Notes: generated by a model not told the origin, from the letters alone. Shown: positions 43,541 through 56,151, counted from the first letter of the stretch. The stretch: 64,000 nt of DNA from Zea mays (GCF_902167145.1 NC_050104.1:5022001-5086000); one strand, 5' to 3'. A program made the numbers and translations.

Positions 43541-43558
43541 TCCTTCCCCCCATAAAAG
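43541..43558 (-). other. Polypurine tract of chromovirus D
   Basis: Minus strand TTTTATGGGGGGAAGGA directly before the LTR start TGTAACACC. It sets the orientation and the 3' LTR edge. Confidence 0.85.
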
Positions 43559-43689
43559 AATCTCGTCCCGAGATTAAAAGTCCTAGGGTAAGTAATGGAA
43601 AAGGAAATGCGGCATACTTTTATTTCCTTATTTTTGGTACAAGGCAGGGGTGATGTGGGGGTCACTTCTTTATTACACAGTTATACATG

Positions 43690-43843
43690 CTTTACAATTT
43701 ACATGAGGCTAGAAAGCCTGGGAAATTTTTATCTAAAAAGTCTTGAGTTTCCCATGCAGCCTCATCTTCGGAATGTTGGTTCCACTGTATCTTATAGAAC
43801 TTGAGAGTTTTCTTCGGGTAACCCTGTCCTTTTGATCCAAGAC
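43690..43843 (-). pseudogene. Chromodomain relic of chromovirus D
   Basis: Directly after the integrase stop at 43844, the minus strand reads DQKDRVTRRK in the integrase frame, then in the next frame LKFYKIQWNQHSEDEAAWE and FLDKNFPGFL. This matches the C-terminal chromodomain of Tekay/Del chromoviruses, which targets integration to marked chromatin. One stop (at HPI*VLDQ) and one frameshift near 43800 cut it off. Confidence 0.82.
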
Positions 43844-46375
43844 TCATATAGGGTGCTCAGAGTATGTCAAGTCCGGATCAAGGACAACATCTGTCACTTC
43901 AACGGTTCGATCAGGAACCCGAAGACACTTCTTCAATTGTGACACGTGGAACACATTATGCACAACAGACAATGTTTCGGGTAGTTGGAGTCGGTATGCC
44001 ACTGGTCCATATCTTTCCAGAATAAGAAAAGGACCAATATATCGTGGTGCAAGCTTCCCTTTAACTCCAAAACGCGATACTCCCTTCATTGGTGAGACCT
44101 TCAGGTAGACATAGTCTCCTTCCAGGAAATATAAGGGCATTTGTCGTTTGTCTGCATAACTCTTCTGACGAGCTTGTGCTTTCTTCATATTATGAATAGA
44201 TTTCTGAACCTTATCCTCGGCCTCTTTCACCATATCAGGCCTAAAGAAGCACCTTTCTCCAGGTTCAGACCAATTTAGCGGAGTACGACATCGTCGTCCA
44301 TATAAAGCTTCGAAGGGTGCCATCTTGATACTTTCTTGATAGCTATTATTATATGAAAACTCCGCCAAGGGCAAACATTCATCCCATTTCTGTGAGAAGT
44401 CCAGAACACATGCCCGTAACATATCTTCAAGTATCTGGTTAACCCTCTCAGTCTGTCCACTGGTTTGAGAATGGTAGGCCGAACTGTGGAGCAGCTTGGT
44501 ACCTAGGGATTTATGGAGTTCTTCCCAGAATTTGGATACAAATTGTGGTCCATGATCCAACACTATAGTCTTTGGAACACCATGCAAACTGAGAATGCGG
44601 GCAATGTACAACTCGGCATAGGTAAGTACCGGGTAATATGTCTTGACCGGCAGAAAGTGAGCAATCTTTGTAAGTCGATCAACAATCACCCAAATAGAGT
44701 CATATCCTTTTGCGGTCCTGGGCAATCCCACAATAAAGTCCATACTGATGTCTTCCCATTTCCATGTTGGTATTGGTAGTGACTGCAATGGACCGGCAGC
44801 TTTCAAATGTATGGCTTTGACACGTCTGCAGGTGTCACATCTCGTCACATAGCGTGCAATTTCGATCTTCATCTTTGTCCACCAGTAATGTTGCTTCAAG
44901 TCTTGATACATCTTAGTGCTTCCAGGATGAATAGAATAGCGGCTAAGATGTGCTTCATCAAGAATTTGCTGGCGGAGCTCTTCATTCTTTGGCACTACTA
45001 TGCGGTTATTAAACCATACAATGCCTTGTTCATCTTCTTTGAAGCATTTGGCTTTTCCAGCCCTTAACTTCTCACGAATGTGTTTCATGCCCTCATTATC
45101 CTTTTGGGCATCAATTATCCTTTGCAAGAGGACTGACTCAAACTTTAGCTGATTCAAAGTTCCTTGTTGGACCATTCCCAGGTTTAGCTTCTCCATCTCT
45201 TGACATAAAGTGTTGTCAGAGGTCTTCATTGTAAGACAATGACAGGAAACCTTACGGCTTAGCGCATCTGCCACAACATTGGCTTTGCCTGGGTGATAAT
45301 GAATTTCCAGTTCATAGTCCTTAATAAGCTCAAGCCATCGTCTCTGCCTCATATTCAATTCTGACTGGGTAAAGATGTACTTCAAACTCTTATGATCTGT
45401 ATAGATATGACAGACATTTCCCAGCAGATAGTGACACCAAATTTTCAGGGCATGGACCACAGCAGCTAGCTCCAGATCATGAGTTGGGTAATGCTCCTCA
45501 TGTCGGCGTAACTGCCGTGAAGCATACGCAATTACTCGCCCCTCTTGCATTAGCACGCAGCCGAGTCCACTGCCAGATGCATCACAATATACATCAAAAG
45601 GCTTGGTGATGTCCAGTTGAGCCAATACCGGAGCAGTGGTTAGTAATGTCTTCAATTGTTTAAAGGCTTCATCACACTTCGAAGACCAATTGAATTTAAC
45701 ATCATTCTTCAATAAACTTGTGATTGGCTTCACAAGCTTAGAAAAGTCTGGTATAAATCTGCGATAATATCCAGCCAGTCCAAGGAAACTTCGGACCTGA
45801 TGAACAGTGGTCGGGGGTTTCCACTCCAAAATGTCCTTGACTTTGCTGGGATCTACCGCAATCCCTCTGGCAGATAGAACATGTCCTAGAAATTGAATTT
45901 CCTCCAGCCAAAATGCGCATTTGCTGAACTTAGCATACAACTGATGTTTCCTCAGGCGCGTTAACACGATCCGTAAATGTTGGGCGTGCTCCTCTTCATT
46001 CTTGGAATATATCAAAATGTCATCAATGAAGACCACCACAAACTTGTCTAGCTCGGGCATGAACACCGAGCTCATCAAATATGTGAAGTGGGCCGGAGCA
46101 TTTGTTAACCCGAAAGACATTACCAGATATTCAAACAACCCATATCGCGTAGTGAACACAGTCTTTGGTATATCTTCGGGCCGAATACGGATCTGGTGAT
46201 AGCCCGATCGGAGATCAATCTTTGAAAATACCCTTGCTCCAGTCAATTGATCAAATAGAATATCAATCCTTGGAAGAGGGTACTTGTTTTTAATGGTGAC
46301 CTCATTGAGGGGCCGATAATCCACACACATTCGTAAGGTTTGATCCTTCTTTTTGACGAATATGGCTAGACAACC
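43844..46375 (-). pseudogene. Chromovirus D RT, RNase H and integrase
   Basis: The minus-strand frame is open from the TAG at 46376-46378 down to 43844 (first ATG at 46330). [36 protein letters not shown] and [15 protein letters not shown] (Gypsy FIDD form of YVDD). RNase [15 protein letters not shown] and [10 protein letters not shown]. Integrase: zinc-binding [10 protein letters not shown] with [10 protein letters not shown], core [26 protein letters not shown] and SGQTERVNQ (D, D, E kept), and a GPY/F end ([15 protein letters not shown]). The TAG replaces a Trp of the SSSPWG motif at the start of RT, so it is disabled as it stands. Confidence 0.92.
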
Positions 46376-47410
46376 CTACGACGATGAGCTTGGCCAGATG
46401 AATCCTTTCTCCAGGAGATCTTGTAATTGAATCTTCAACTCCGCCAACTCATTAGGAGGCATACGGTACGATCTTCGAGAAATGGGAGCCGTACCGGGCT
46501 TCAACTCTATTACAAACTCTACCTCCCGCTCAGGTGGCAATCCCGGCAAATCCTCGGGAAAGACATCAGGAAACTCACATACTACCAGAATATCCTTGAT
46601 TTCTGGTACCATAACTTCATAAACTCTGCCAGTAATTTTGTTTGGAATAGGGATGGGCAAAAGAATTTCTTCTTGATTATGGCTCAACCTGATGGTTCTT
46701 TGATCAGTATTGAGTATTGCTTTATGCTTGGCCAACCAATTCATACCCAAAATAACATCTATGTCTTGGCCTTTCAGGACGATCATATTGGTAGGAAAGT
46801 CCCGTCCGGCCAATGATACAGGCACTTGATAGGCCACTTCTCTAGTAAAGATTTGTCCCCCAGGTGAGTGTATTTTAAATCCCTCTTTTGATTCATGGCA
46901 TGCAATGTGATGTTGCTCCACAAATTTCTTGCTAATGAACGTATGCGAAGCACCAGAATCAAAAAGAATAATTGCAGGGTGACTGGCCACGAGAAACGTA
47001 CCCATCATCACCGGTTCTCTTTCCGGTGTAGTGGCCACTTGAGTATAGTATACGCGTCCCATCTTCTTGGAATTTTTGCCCTTAACATTTCCCTTGCTTT
47101 GTGAGGAATTTCCCGATCCTTGCTGATTATTTGCTTGATTCTGCTTGGGATATGGGCAATCCTTGATGAAATGTCCAGATTTGCCACAATTAAAACATCC
47201 GGTTGAAGAACTAGGCAAAGCAGGGAATCGAGTGCCTGGGGCACCCGGCTGACTTGGGGCAGTGGGGGCTTTATTGGGACGAATAATTATTGGCTGCTTG
47301 AAAGGGAAGGTTGGTGCACGTGGAGGAGTTTGGTTAGAAGGCCGAAGAATAAACCGTTGCCTTTTTGCCTGGCCCTGATTAGACTTCTCACCACCAAATC
47401 CCTTATTCTT
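46376..47410 (-). pseudogene. Chromovirus D zinc knuckle and protease
   Basis: The minus strand continues gag after the stop at 47411. A Pro- and Gln-rich linker leads to CFNCGKSGHFIKDCP (CCHC, about 47195-47150), then the aspartic protease with LFDSGASHTFI (about 46960), then the start of RT (LPPEREVEFVIELKPGT, PISRRSYRM). It ends at a TAG at 46376-46378. Together with gag and pol it would be a single Gag-Pol frame without the two nonsense changes. Confidence 0.9.
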
Positions 47411-48160
47411 TCAGGAACTTGCATATTTTGCTTCAACAGATAGGGCTGTGCTGACAGCCTTTCCATACGTGAGATCTATGCAGGTGGCCATTTTTCTCTG
47501 CAATCGATCATTTAGTCCTCTCATAAAGCAATTTCTCTTTTTCAGATCAGTGTTCACCTGATCAATTGCATATTGGGACAGGTGATTAAACTTGTTGAGA
47601 TACTGATTGACAGTATCTCCTCCTTGTTTTAGCTTCATGAACTCTTCTTGCTTCATATGCAGAACACCTTCGGGTATATAATGCTCGCGGAAGGCTACTT
47701 TGAATTCTTCCCAGGTTACTTGATGATTGGCCGGCTGAACGGCCACAAAATTACCCCACCAAGTGCTGGCAGGGCCGCGTAGTTGTTGCGCTGCGAATAA
47801 CGGCTTCTGTATCTCTGAACAACGCAGAAGACCAAATTTCTGCTCAATAACCCGTATCCATTCATCGGCTTTCAGTGGATCTTCAGCTTTCACAAATAGT
47901 GGTGGACGAGTTTCCGAGAAGTCCAGATAAGTAGTTTCGCGGGGGCCTTGTTGATATCCCCGCCCACCAGGCTGCTGGAATTGTTGGCCCGCCATTTCTC
48001 TTAGGAAGCGGGTATTGTCAGCAGTTGCGTTCACTAGGGCAGCAATTGCCTCAGCCAAAGTTGGAGGAACAGGAGGTGGATTAGGTGTGGATTCCCGCCC
48101 CCGGGAGGTACCAGCTCCATCCTGAGCTCGAGTCTTGGAAGGCATCTGTGGCAACAACAT
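47411..48160 (-). pseudogene. Chromovirus D Gag core
   Basis: 249 codons on the minus strand, cut by a TGA at 47411-47413. Retrotrans_gag domain: PLKADEWIRVIEQKFGLL, STWWGNFV, TWEEFKVAFREHYIP and GDTVNQYLNKFNHLSQYA. The N-terminus is low-complexity (Pro- and Thr-rich) after MPSKTRAQ. The frame continues past the stop into the zinc knuckle, so this is one nonsense change and not a natural end. Confidence 0.9.
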
Positions 48161-48335
48161 TTGGAAACAATATGATATGCCAAAGAAAAAGCCATTCCAT
48201 TTTACATTACCAAAAGTAATGTTACAGACTCAAGACTCTTACAACAGGGTACAATACCTAGTATACAATAGCATTACCTATTATACACCAGTACAACCTA
48301 CAATACACTACACTACTTCTACTTTTATTACACCA

Positions 48336-48920
48336 TTAGTCCTGCTTCCCATTACTCTTGGCGGACTCATCGTTAGGTGTGGGAGTCCATACGTCAACCA
48401 ACCTCATGGAAGGAGGGGGTTCAAAAAGGTCTAACTCCCCATCCAGCGCGTGTCCCGCAACGTGGGAGGGTCCGGCTTCCGCCTCAGCAGGGTGCGCAGG
48501 TGCACTAGGGTGTAATTGCGAATACAGTACATGGACTTCCTCATGTAGCGTATTGCAATAAACCTGCAGGTCGTCGACAGTTGAGCTAAGTTCCTTAATT
48601 CGGGCTTGAGCCCTTGCTTCCTTAGCACATGCCAACAAACGGGACTGTACTGCCCAGTCGAGTGCTAAGTCCCGATCAGCAAGCTGATCCCGCAGGTGAC
48701 GGATGTCTCTTCTTAGTTCATTTATTCTATCTCCGTTCGCGACCCAAGCATTGGTCCTGTGTTGCAACTCCGCTTGAAGTCGGCTTACTCGGGCTTCAAG
48801 ATCTCCTATTGGGTCATTACTCCCACTGCTACTGTTCTCATGTCGAGGGGCCAGTTGATGTCGGGGCACACCGATTGGTCCAGTTGACTTGCGTGCCGTT
48901 AGCCTTGTGCGTGGCGGCAT
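48336..48920 (-). CDS. Extra coiled-coil ORF upstream of gag in chromovirus D
   Basis: About 194 codons on the minus strand from ATG 48920 (MPPRTRLTARKSTGPIG); the frame is open upstream to 49013. It has a basic Thr/Arg-rich start, then a charged helical middle (DLEARVSRLQAELQHR, INELRRDIRHLRDQLADRD, ARIKELSSTVDDLQVYC) that reads as a coiled coil, then a Pro-, Ala- and Glu-rich end. It lies between the PBS and gag and is separated from gag by about 175 bp. No family recognised. It is intact although gag and pol carry stops. Confidence 0.6.
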   Translation of the reverse strand: MPPRTRLTARKSTGPIGVPRHQLAPRHENSSSGSNDPIGDLEARVSRLQAELQHRTNAWVANGDRINELRRDIRHLRDQLADRDLALDWAVQSRLLACAKEARAQARIKELSSTVDDLQVYCNTLHEEVHVLYSQLHPSAPAHPAEAEAGPSHVAGHALDGELDLFEPPPSMRLVDVWTPTPNDESAKSNGKQD

Positions 48921-49144
48921 CTTTCTAAGGGGGAAAACTTTATTAGTATAATTCTTAGCATGATGCATGTGTAAGTACAGAATCAACCTTAGTCGATTCA
49001 ACCTTCTATACATTGCACTCTTCCTATCTGGTCTTTAAGATAGACTCTTCAGAATACTTAGGTAAGAAGAGAAGAGAGTTTCTAGGTAAGACTTTTAGAA
49101 AATCCTTTTGAAGATGCCTCATAATATCTACAAAGAAGGGCTAC

Positions 49145-49156
49145 GCTCCGATACCA
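49145..49156 (-). other. Primer binding site of chromovirus D
   Basis: Minus strand TGGTATCGGAGC, two bases after the LTR end at 49159, is one base off the initiator-Met tRNA complement. It marks the right-hand LTR as the 5' LTR. Confidence 0.9.
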
Positions 49157-49158
49157 GC

Positions 49159-52100
49159 TGTGACGGAACCTCCCAAGTAATTAGGCCCACCTACAGTTGT
49201 CCTTGTCCAACGGACCTCAGACAACCCTGTAGGTGCCCCTGAACTACTTGACAAGTTCGGTATCTTCTTTCTTACCTCACCAGGAACGTTTCACCCGTCT
49301 TGCAGACATTATAGAACATCAGAGATAAAGAAATGCGGAAGCGATTACATAAACTTACATTTATTAAAAAGTAAGCTCAAGTTGTTTTATTACAGACCAG
49401 AACTATAAGCGAGTGCAGAGTAGTATTATTACACATACCAAGGGAGGCACAAACTCCTCCCGATAAGTTTTAAGCAAAAGTTTTCTATGTGGAGGACCAA
49501 GTCCTCCCGCATCTTCACTCTTGTTTCTCCTCCTTAGGAACCACCTTGGCACAGAAGCAACAGAAATCTGCTACTTCCTCACCTAAAAACAACGAAGGGA
49601 TAAACCCTGAGTATGGAATTACTCAGCAAGTCTTACCCGACTAAAGAAAAGACTCTCAAGGGTATGCTAGTTATATGGGAGTCAAGGTAAGGCTTTTCAA
49701 TAATCAAAGACTCTGTTTTGCAGAAATGCTTACTAAAGTGGATCCTTAAAATCCAGTTTTATTTGTCAAGTTAAGTAGAATTACCTGTAACTAGAGTTCT
49801 TTCTACCCTAGTTCAATCACTGGTCCTGCACTAGCCAATTTCTTAACAAAAACCCATCATCTTTAGTGGAATGCTACGTGTAGGTCAGTGACCAAGTCTT
49901 CATAACCGCGAAGGTACGGCGATCCGAATCGATTATACTCAACTGAGGATCTCCAATCACACGACATATGTAGCACTTAACCCTTGCATATGTCAACCCG
50001 CCACCGGGGTTCTTAAGACCAGATCAGGTTCACGCAAACCGAGAGCACAGATACACCACCGTCCAACCTCTTGCCACGGAGGGTACACGCTACTCTCGCC
50101 ACCGCTCCACGCCCATTTCGTGTTATCTTATTCTGGCCTTAGTCTGCTCGAGGCAAGGCTTACCCATGACGAGGCATGTGACCAGTTAAAGGGTCCTCGA
50201 TCATCAAGCCTACATCGAGACGGTCCTTAATCGACTCAGACAGAGACACTACACCGAGACTCCTTTCTCGTGCAAGTCACCCGCCCGGTCTCAGCTTAAT
50301 CTTTTAACCCAAAAACTTGGTACCTGGAAGAGGTACATCTTTTCCGATGTTGAATCCATCATGGCCATGATGGATTCACCATCAAGTTTTATTTTCGAAA
50401 ACAACCCTCCCACTTTGCCAAACATCTTTTGTAAAACAAATCCTTTTGTTTTTCTAAAGCAATACTAAGCATAGTAAAACCTTTTTGTAAAAACAGGGTT
50501 TCAAGGAAGGTAATCAAGTTCAAGGAAGGTAATGCAAGAATTGTTTTATCAGGCAACTCCTATCACATAATGCAGCAAGCAAGTGAGAAAGATTTTAAAA
50601 ACATCAAGGGAGGTGGCAAATGCACTGGGGCTTGCCTTCGTTAACAGGTGAGTCTGGTTCGGATCCACAAATATCAAAGTAGAAGCAGTTGCCTGCTTGA
50701 GAATCCGAGGGTGGTGGTGTCCTTTCTTCGGTGACTTCCACTTCTTCGCGTTCTAACATAACCATATATATATATATAAGAATGAATGCCATGTAATGCG
50801 CATGAGAGTGCAAAGATAATAAAGATTTATTATCTAAGTCTTGAATACAACTTTCCTTCACGGAACTCCGAGAACTTAGGGTTTCCGGGGTCGGTAAAGG
50901 AGTTCACAGGGCAGGGGGGGTGTTTTGGGGTTTGGTGATCAAACAAGGTTCAAATCAATTCAAACTCTACCCAAGGCTTCTAAATAATGTTTTAAGTTCC
51001 CATAAAAAGTTTGGGCATTTTTGGACTTACCAATTATTTTCTAAAAATCCATAACTAATACTTTTAACTACTTTAAATGCCCTAAAATTTCTTATTTTCC
51101 ACTAAAAATCACAAAACTATTTTTATTAAATTCTAGGGAAAATAACAAGCCTAGGAAAATTGGTTTCACAATTTTACCATTTTTCTACATTTTTTATAAT
51201 TGTTTTGACTCGGGAGGAAAAAGAAAAAGAAAACCCGTGAATAGTACTGGGCCAGAAGTAGCCCATACGGCCCAATCATCAGAGAAAACGGGGCGCGCCC
51301 GCGCCCGCGCTGGCATCTATACAGAAAAGACCTCGGGTTCTCGGCTATCTGGAGATAAGTTCCTTTACTGTTTCGCCGTGTCGCTGACAGATTACAGAAT
51401 AGCCCTCCGGTTTCTATTCCTTCGCACGGTGAAGTCCTCGACGACGGCAGCGCGCGGAGGAGCTCCAGCGTGCTAGCAGGCCGATCGATTGGGGAAAGGA
51501 CTGACGCCCTTCTTCGGTCGAAACCGAATTCACGCCCCAACCATTGATTCCCCTAAGTTAATTGCACAAATGGTGAACTAATGTGGTCTGACCACGGTGA
51601 GCGCGCGGATGAACCAAAGATCCATGCGTTCCCGACGGTCAGTGGACCCCTAGTCTAATTGGACGGGTCAGCAAGCATCGTAGCCATGTGAGAATGCTTA
51701 AACGAGGGAGAGGGAGGGTTGGACTGACCGGAGTACGGCTGGCCGCGGTGAGGTTGGGCTTCGGGTGGCGGAGAACAGATTTGGGGCGAACGTGAAATTG
51801 GAGAGCTGTGGGGAGTAATCAGAGCTACGCGTGGGTTCTCTGGATGCACAATAACCTAGCGGAACTGGCTGAGGCTTTAATTTATAGGGAGCGACAGCGG
51901 CGGCGGTCAATTCGAGCAGGTTGTGCTGGCGGCCGGAGAGGAGAAAGTTCACTGGTGCGTGCGATAGGTGGCGAACATCGTGTCAAGGCCTTAGGTAATA
52001 GAAGGACGGTGTGTGGTAATCAACTGCGACGTGGTAAGATGGCCGACGGCGTGGCATAACTGCAAAGAACGGCGGCACGCCGGTGATGGCCATGCGGCCA

Positions 52101-52205
52101 CGTCGCCGGTAAGTGGAGGAGCGACCGAGTGGCCACTGTGCTCCAAGTTTATCCACGGTGAGATCTTTTCAGGGTGAGCAAAATCCACACGGCCGCGGCA
52201 CAAAT
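49159..52205 (-). repeat. 5' LTR of chromovirus D, shortened
   Basis: Matches 39464-42599 closely until ACGGCCGCGGCACAAATC, where similarity stops. The missing part is about 940 bp of U3, including the LTR start and probable promoter. Confidence 0.85.
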
Positions 52206-54858
52206 CACTCCGCCTTCCACTTCCACGCGGGGCCCGCGCTGTCAGGGTCTCCTCCTTTCTTCGCCGCTCGACTCGGGCATGCTCTGTTATGGCGCGGATG
52301 GCAGAATCTGTTGAGGTGGGCCGCGAACGGACTTCGGGCGGCCATAAGAGGACCGGAACCGGATCCTTATCCCCCTCTCCCCTCTTTAGCCCCAACTTCT
52401 CATCGCCACCAGAACGCCGCCGCGCGCCGTGTGAGGAGATTCGATCCGCCGTCGTCGACCGGTCGATTCCTCAGCGATTGGGCCGAGGTCTGGGGTGCGT
52501 GAGCTTCACCTGGTAGGGCGGGTCACGACCGTAACTTCTCCTTGGCGGATTGCACGGCGGACGACCGGGAATTGCTCGTCAGCGCTGCTCGGATTGCCGT
52601 GGGCCGCACGTCCTCGTCACTGGGGCCCTCTGCACCGGTACCGCAGGTAAAACGCCCCCCATAAGTTTCGCCTTGACTTCACCAACGTGTAGCACTATGT
52701 CCTTCCGAGTTTAGATCGCTTACGCTAGAATTGGGCTCGGCTCCGGTGATGCTCCGTCGCGGCCAGGCGGGCGGCGCCGCCGGTGGCGCTCGGGGGTGTC
52801 CAGCCAGTGCTGGGTCGTTGGATGCACTTTGCGCGGTCCCGATTAGATCTTCGTGTACCGCTTCGCGGGGTTCCTCGTGGCCGTCGGATGGTGATCGGGC
52901 GGGTGTCGAGCGCCTCGGTCATTTGGTGATCCGGTCCGTTGATTAGGCATCCGAGGGCTAAAAACCGTGCACTGGTGTATAATAACGAAGATCTAATCCT
53001 AGCCGTAGATGTAGGATCGTGCGGCTCTGGTCGAAACATACCCCTTCGGCCAGGGATTTTTGTTAAAGAGACCCTGGAAGATTTGTTAACCAACCCGCGG
53101 TCCATGGGCACTGTGCTCTGTGCCTCGGGTTTCTTGCACTAAGGCCCCTGTTGTCTCTGGAATTTGGCACGCGGTCCAGATAATTGATAAAATTAGAAAG
53201 ATTATTTAGAAATTAGTTTTTTTAATACACATTTAATTGCAGAAACTTGTAAAATGTATAGAAAATTCATTTTTAATTCAAATCGATCCATTCCAATTTC
53301 TAAAATTTTGTAATATTAATATCTATGACCTAGAGTCTCTGTTTTAACATGAAAACAGTAAGAGAATTTATTTCTCATTTAATCCTATTTCAAGCACATT
53401 AAACCTTAGGAAATGCATAACTTGAAATCTATAACTCAAAATTTAATGATTCCAGTTCCTATAATCTCATTTTAATATGTAGATTTTATTGTATATTTTA
53501 TTTATCTATTTGATGTGATGTTAATTTATGCTATACTATGTATGTATTGTGTTGATGCGAGTAGACGAGCAAGCCACTGTGGATTCTGAGGTTCAGCAAG
53601 TAGAAGTAGCTGAGTAGGAGCTCATTGAAGGCAAGTTGTGCCCTTGATCACTTACTTTTTCCCAGCCATGTTCTTATTAATTATAATGATTTGCATAGGT
53701 TAATTTTGATGGGACCTAATAGGTTACCCCAGTTTTGGTTATCTTTATACCTTGTTCACCACTGAAATATTTTTGGGTAGTACCTGTTATTGCTTTATAT
53801 AGATTTGGGTATGGAGATACATTATTCATGATTACACCTTTATTATCTTTTTATTATTATTGTTCATGTTAAGATCATTATGTTAATGGGAACATGGAGC
53901 GACCACCCGGGAAAACAGTGCTACCACAAGGGTATAATGGGACGCCCTTGGCTGATTAACTAGGAAAGCTAGTGGATGACTTCCTTACCTGAAAGGGGCA
54001 AGGGCAGTAGGGGAGTGGTCAGTGTAGGGAGGTCCTTGGGTTGATTTTGCTGCGATGGCGGTCAGGCGAGGGATTCCTGCACTGGAGCTTCCTATAAACT
54101 GTAGCGGGATTTCTGAAGCTACTGGAACTTTGTAAAGGCCTCGTAGTGTTACCCTGCCTCGCCTCCTCGGTAGAGGTGTATGGGATTGGCCATCTCTTAG
54201 CAGATGGGTAACATGACTTGTGGGTAAAGATGCGTAACCTCTGCAGAGTGTAAAACTGGTATACTAGCCGTGCTCACGGTCATGAGCAGCTCGGACCCTC
54301 ACATGATTAATTTATGGAACTTAAATTCAATTTGACATTTGCATCACATTTGGGATTATTTTACTATTACTTCTCTTTATTATTATTAAGGTTTGGTATT
54401 TACTTATACTTAGTAATTGCTAATAAAATTTTGACCAACTTATAAAAGCAATGCTCAGCCTCAGCCTCTATTTTGTTGATCAGCCTTACACTTCACATGA
54501 ACTCCCACCTTTGGTGAGTTCATGCACATTATTCCCCATGACTTGTTGAGCTATGAACGTATGTGAGCTCACTCTTGCTGTCTCACACCCCCACATGAGA
54601 AGAGCAGGTGGTTCAGGCAGAGCCACAAGGCGAGGAGTTTGATCTGATCTAGGTGGCGTTTCTCAGTTGACATTGGCGCCGACGATCCTTAGTTCGCTCT
54701 ATATTTATTCTTTTATTTTGTAATAAGACTTCCGCTATGTAATAAATACTCTGATGTTTCGTGACATTTACCTCTATGCACTCTGTTATTATATATGTTG
54801 TCTTCTTGGCGCATGTATGAGATGCACCCGGCTTTGTCCCTTAAATCTGGGTGTGACA
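52206..54858 (-). mobile_element. LTR remnant C, right piece (LTR start on minus strand)
   Basis: Ends AATCTGGGTGTGACA, the reverse of an LTR start TGTCACACCCAGATT, and is followed by the GATGT duplication. GC-rich to about 53140, AT-rich 53160-53540, then mixed, with no coding domain. The left border is set only by loss of similarity to D and may lie a little to either side. Its tail is at 39239-39463. Together they would make an LTR of at least 2.9 kb. Confidence 0.72.
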
Positions 54859-54863
54859 GATGT

Positions 54864-56151
54864 CTAAAGACTATCCGAAAGAAATGTAGAAATAAATGCA
54901 AAATCGAGGCTTCCATTGCAGAGGCATACATACTGGAGGAGGTGTCAAACTTCACAACAACTTACTATGGTGACAAACTGCCGAGCGTGCATAATCCACC
55001 CCCTCGTTACAATGATGGCGACAATGAATCGAACCTCAACATTTTTCGAGGGCAACTCGGAAGCGCGAGTGGTTCGACCACCAAGACCCTGAGACATGAA
55101 GAGTGGCGCCATATCATGCTATATGTATTGACCAACCTTGAAGAGGTGACGCCATACATGGAGCAATTTCTTCATGAATTCTGGCGTCGATCAAGGGACC
55201 CAACTCCACAGGAATATGATACCCTTCTTGGAAAGGGTGCAGGAAATGGATTGCCCGATTTCATTTCCTAGTTTAAATGTAAGGTACGTGCTTAGTTTGT
55301 CATTTGAAGTTGCTCTTACGTGCGAATAATATAACAATCTAGTGTGTTTGAACTTGCAGGGCCAAAGAGAGTCGTCTATGAGTGCCGAGTTGAGACAAGT
55401 AGCCAATGGCTTTGCCTATAGGGTCAGGAAATTTTCTGGGTATGACATCAATGGATACCGTTTTCGCACAACAAGCTACGACCAAAGTCCGCCCAATCGA
55501 AAAACCACGTGTTCTGGAGTCTTTACGCCCGGGCTTGACGAGGTCGAGTATTATGGAAGAATTGAAGAAATATATGAACTCAATTTTTATGGTTCCAAAC
55601 CTCTTACTCCAGTGATATTCAAATGTCATTGGTTTGACCCTGAAGTTACGAGACAGACACATTCTAATCTTGGGCTAGTCGAAATTCGACAGGATTCCAT
55701 CTTACCAGGAGACGATGTCTATATTGTGGCCCAACAGGCCACACAAGTGTATTATCTTCCATATGCGTGCCAAACGAAACAACATCTTAAGGGTTGGGAT
55801 GTTGTGTATAAGGTATCACCGCACGCTAAATTACCTGTTCCAAACGATGAAGATTATAACTTAGACCCGGACACATATGATGGAGAGTTCTTCCAAGAAG
55901 ATGGACTCGAAGGGCAATTTGAGATAGACTTAACCGAAGCGATCAGAATGGAAGTAGATATTGAAACGCCGGATGATGAAATGGTTGTTGATGAGGAGGA
56001 TGAGGTGCAAAATGAGAATGACTTAGAAATGCTTGAAGGCAATGCCAATAACGAAATTGCGCCTTCAGATGGTGTTGACTATGAAATGGTTGATAGTGAT
56101 GATGACACTTATGATCCGGCTAACCCGGACACATATAAAGATTATTTTTAA
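54864..56151 (+). pseudogene. CACTA transposase (TNP2-like), 3' part
   Basis: Continues the transposase from 39238 in frame: CLKTIRKKCRNKCKIEASIA, YILEEVSNFTTTYYGD and EEWRHIMLYVLTNLEEV (rest of DUF4218). A TAG lies at 55269-55271 in ISxFK, then the exon ends at 55283. An intron 55284-55359 (GTACGT to TTGCAG) is phase 0. The last exon 55360-56151 encodes a DUF4216 domain (YYGRIEEIYELNF, VIFKCHWFD, DSILPGDDVYIVAQQA, QVYYLPYA) and an acidic tail ending at TAA 56149-56151. DUF4218 and DUF4216 after Transposase_21 are the usual TNP2 order. Confidence 0.9.

Larger units (their letters stand above)
39464..52205 (-). mobile_element. Chromovirus D (Tekay-type Gypsy), minus strand
   Basis: LTRs TGTGACGG... 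at 39464-43540 (3' LTR) and from 49159 (5' LTR). Internal order on the minus strand: PBS 49145-49156, extra ORF 48920-48336, gag 48160, zinc knuckle and protease, RT, RNase H, integrase, chromodomain relic, polypurine tract 43541-43558. Two stops and one shift break the coding. The left flank is TTAAC, but no matching copy was found at the right because the 5' LTR loses similarity to the 3' LTR at about 52205. Confidence 0.9.

Noticed and set aside
39464..54858. Treating 39464 and 54858 as the two ends of one element with a 5.7-kb 5' LTR
   Set aside because: Flanks do not match (TTAAC against GATGT), whereas 39239 and 54858 share GATGT and restore the transposase codons. Two elements are needed.
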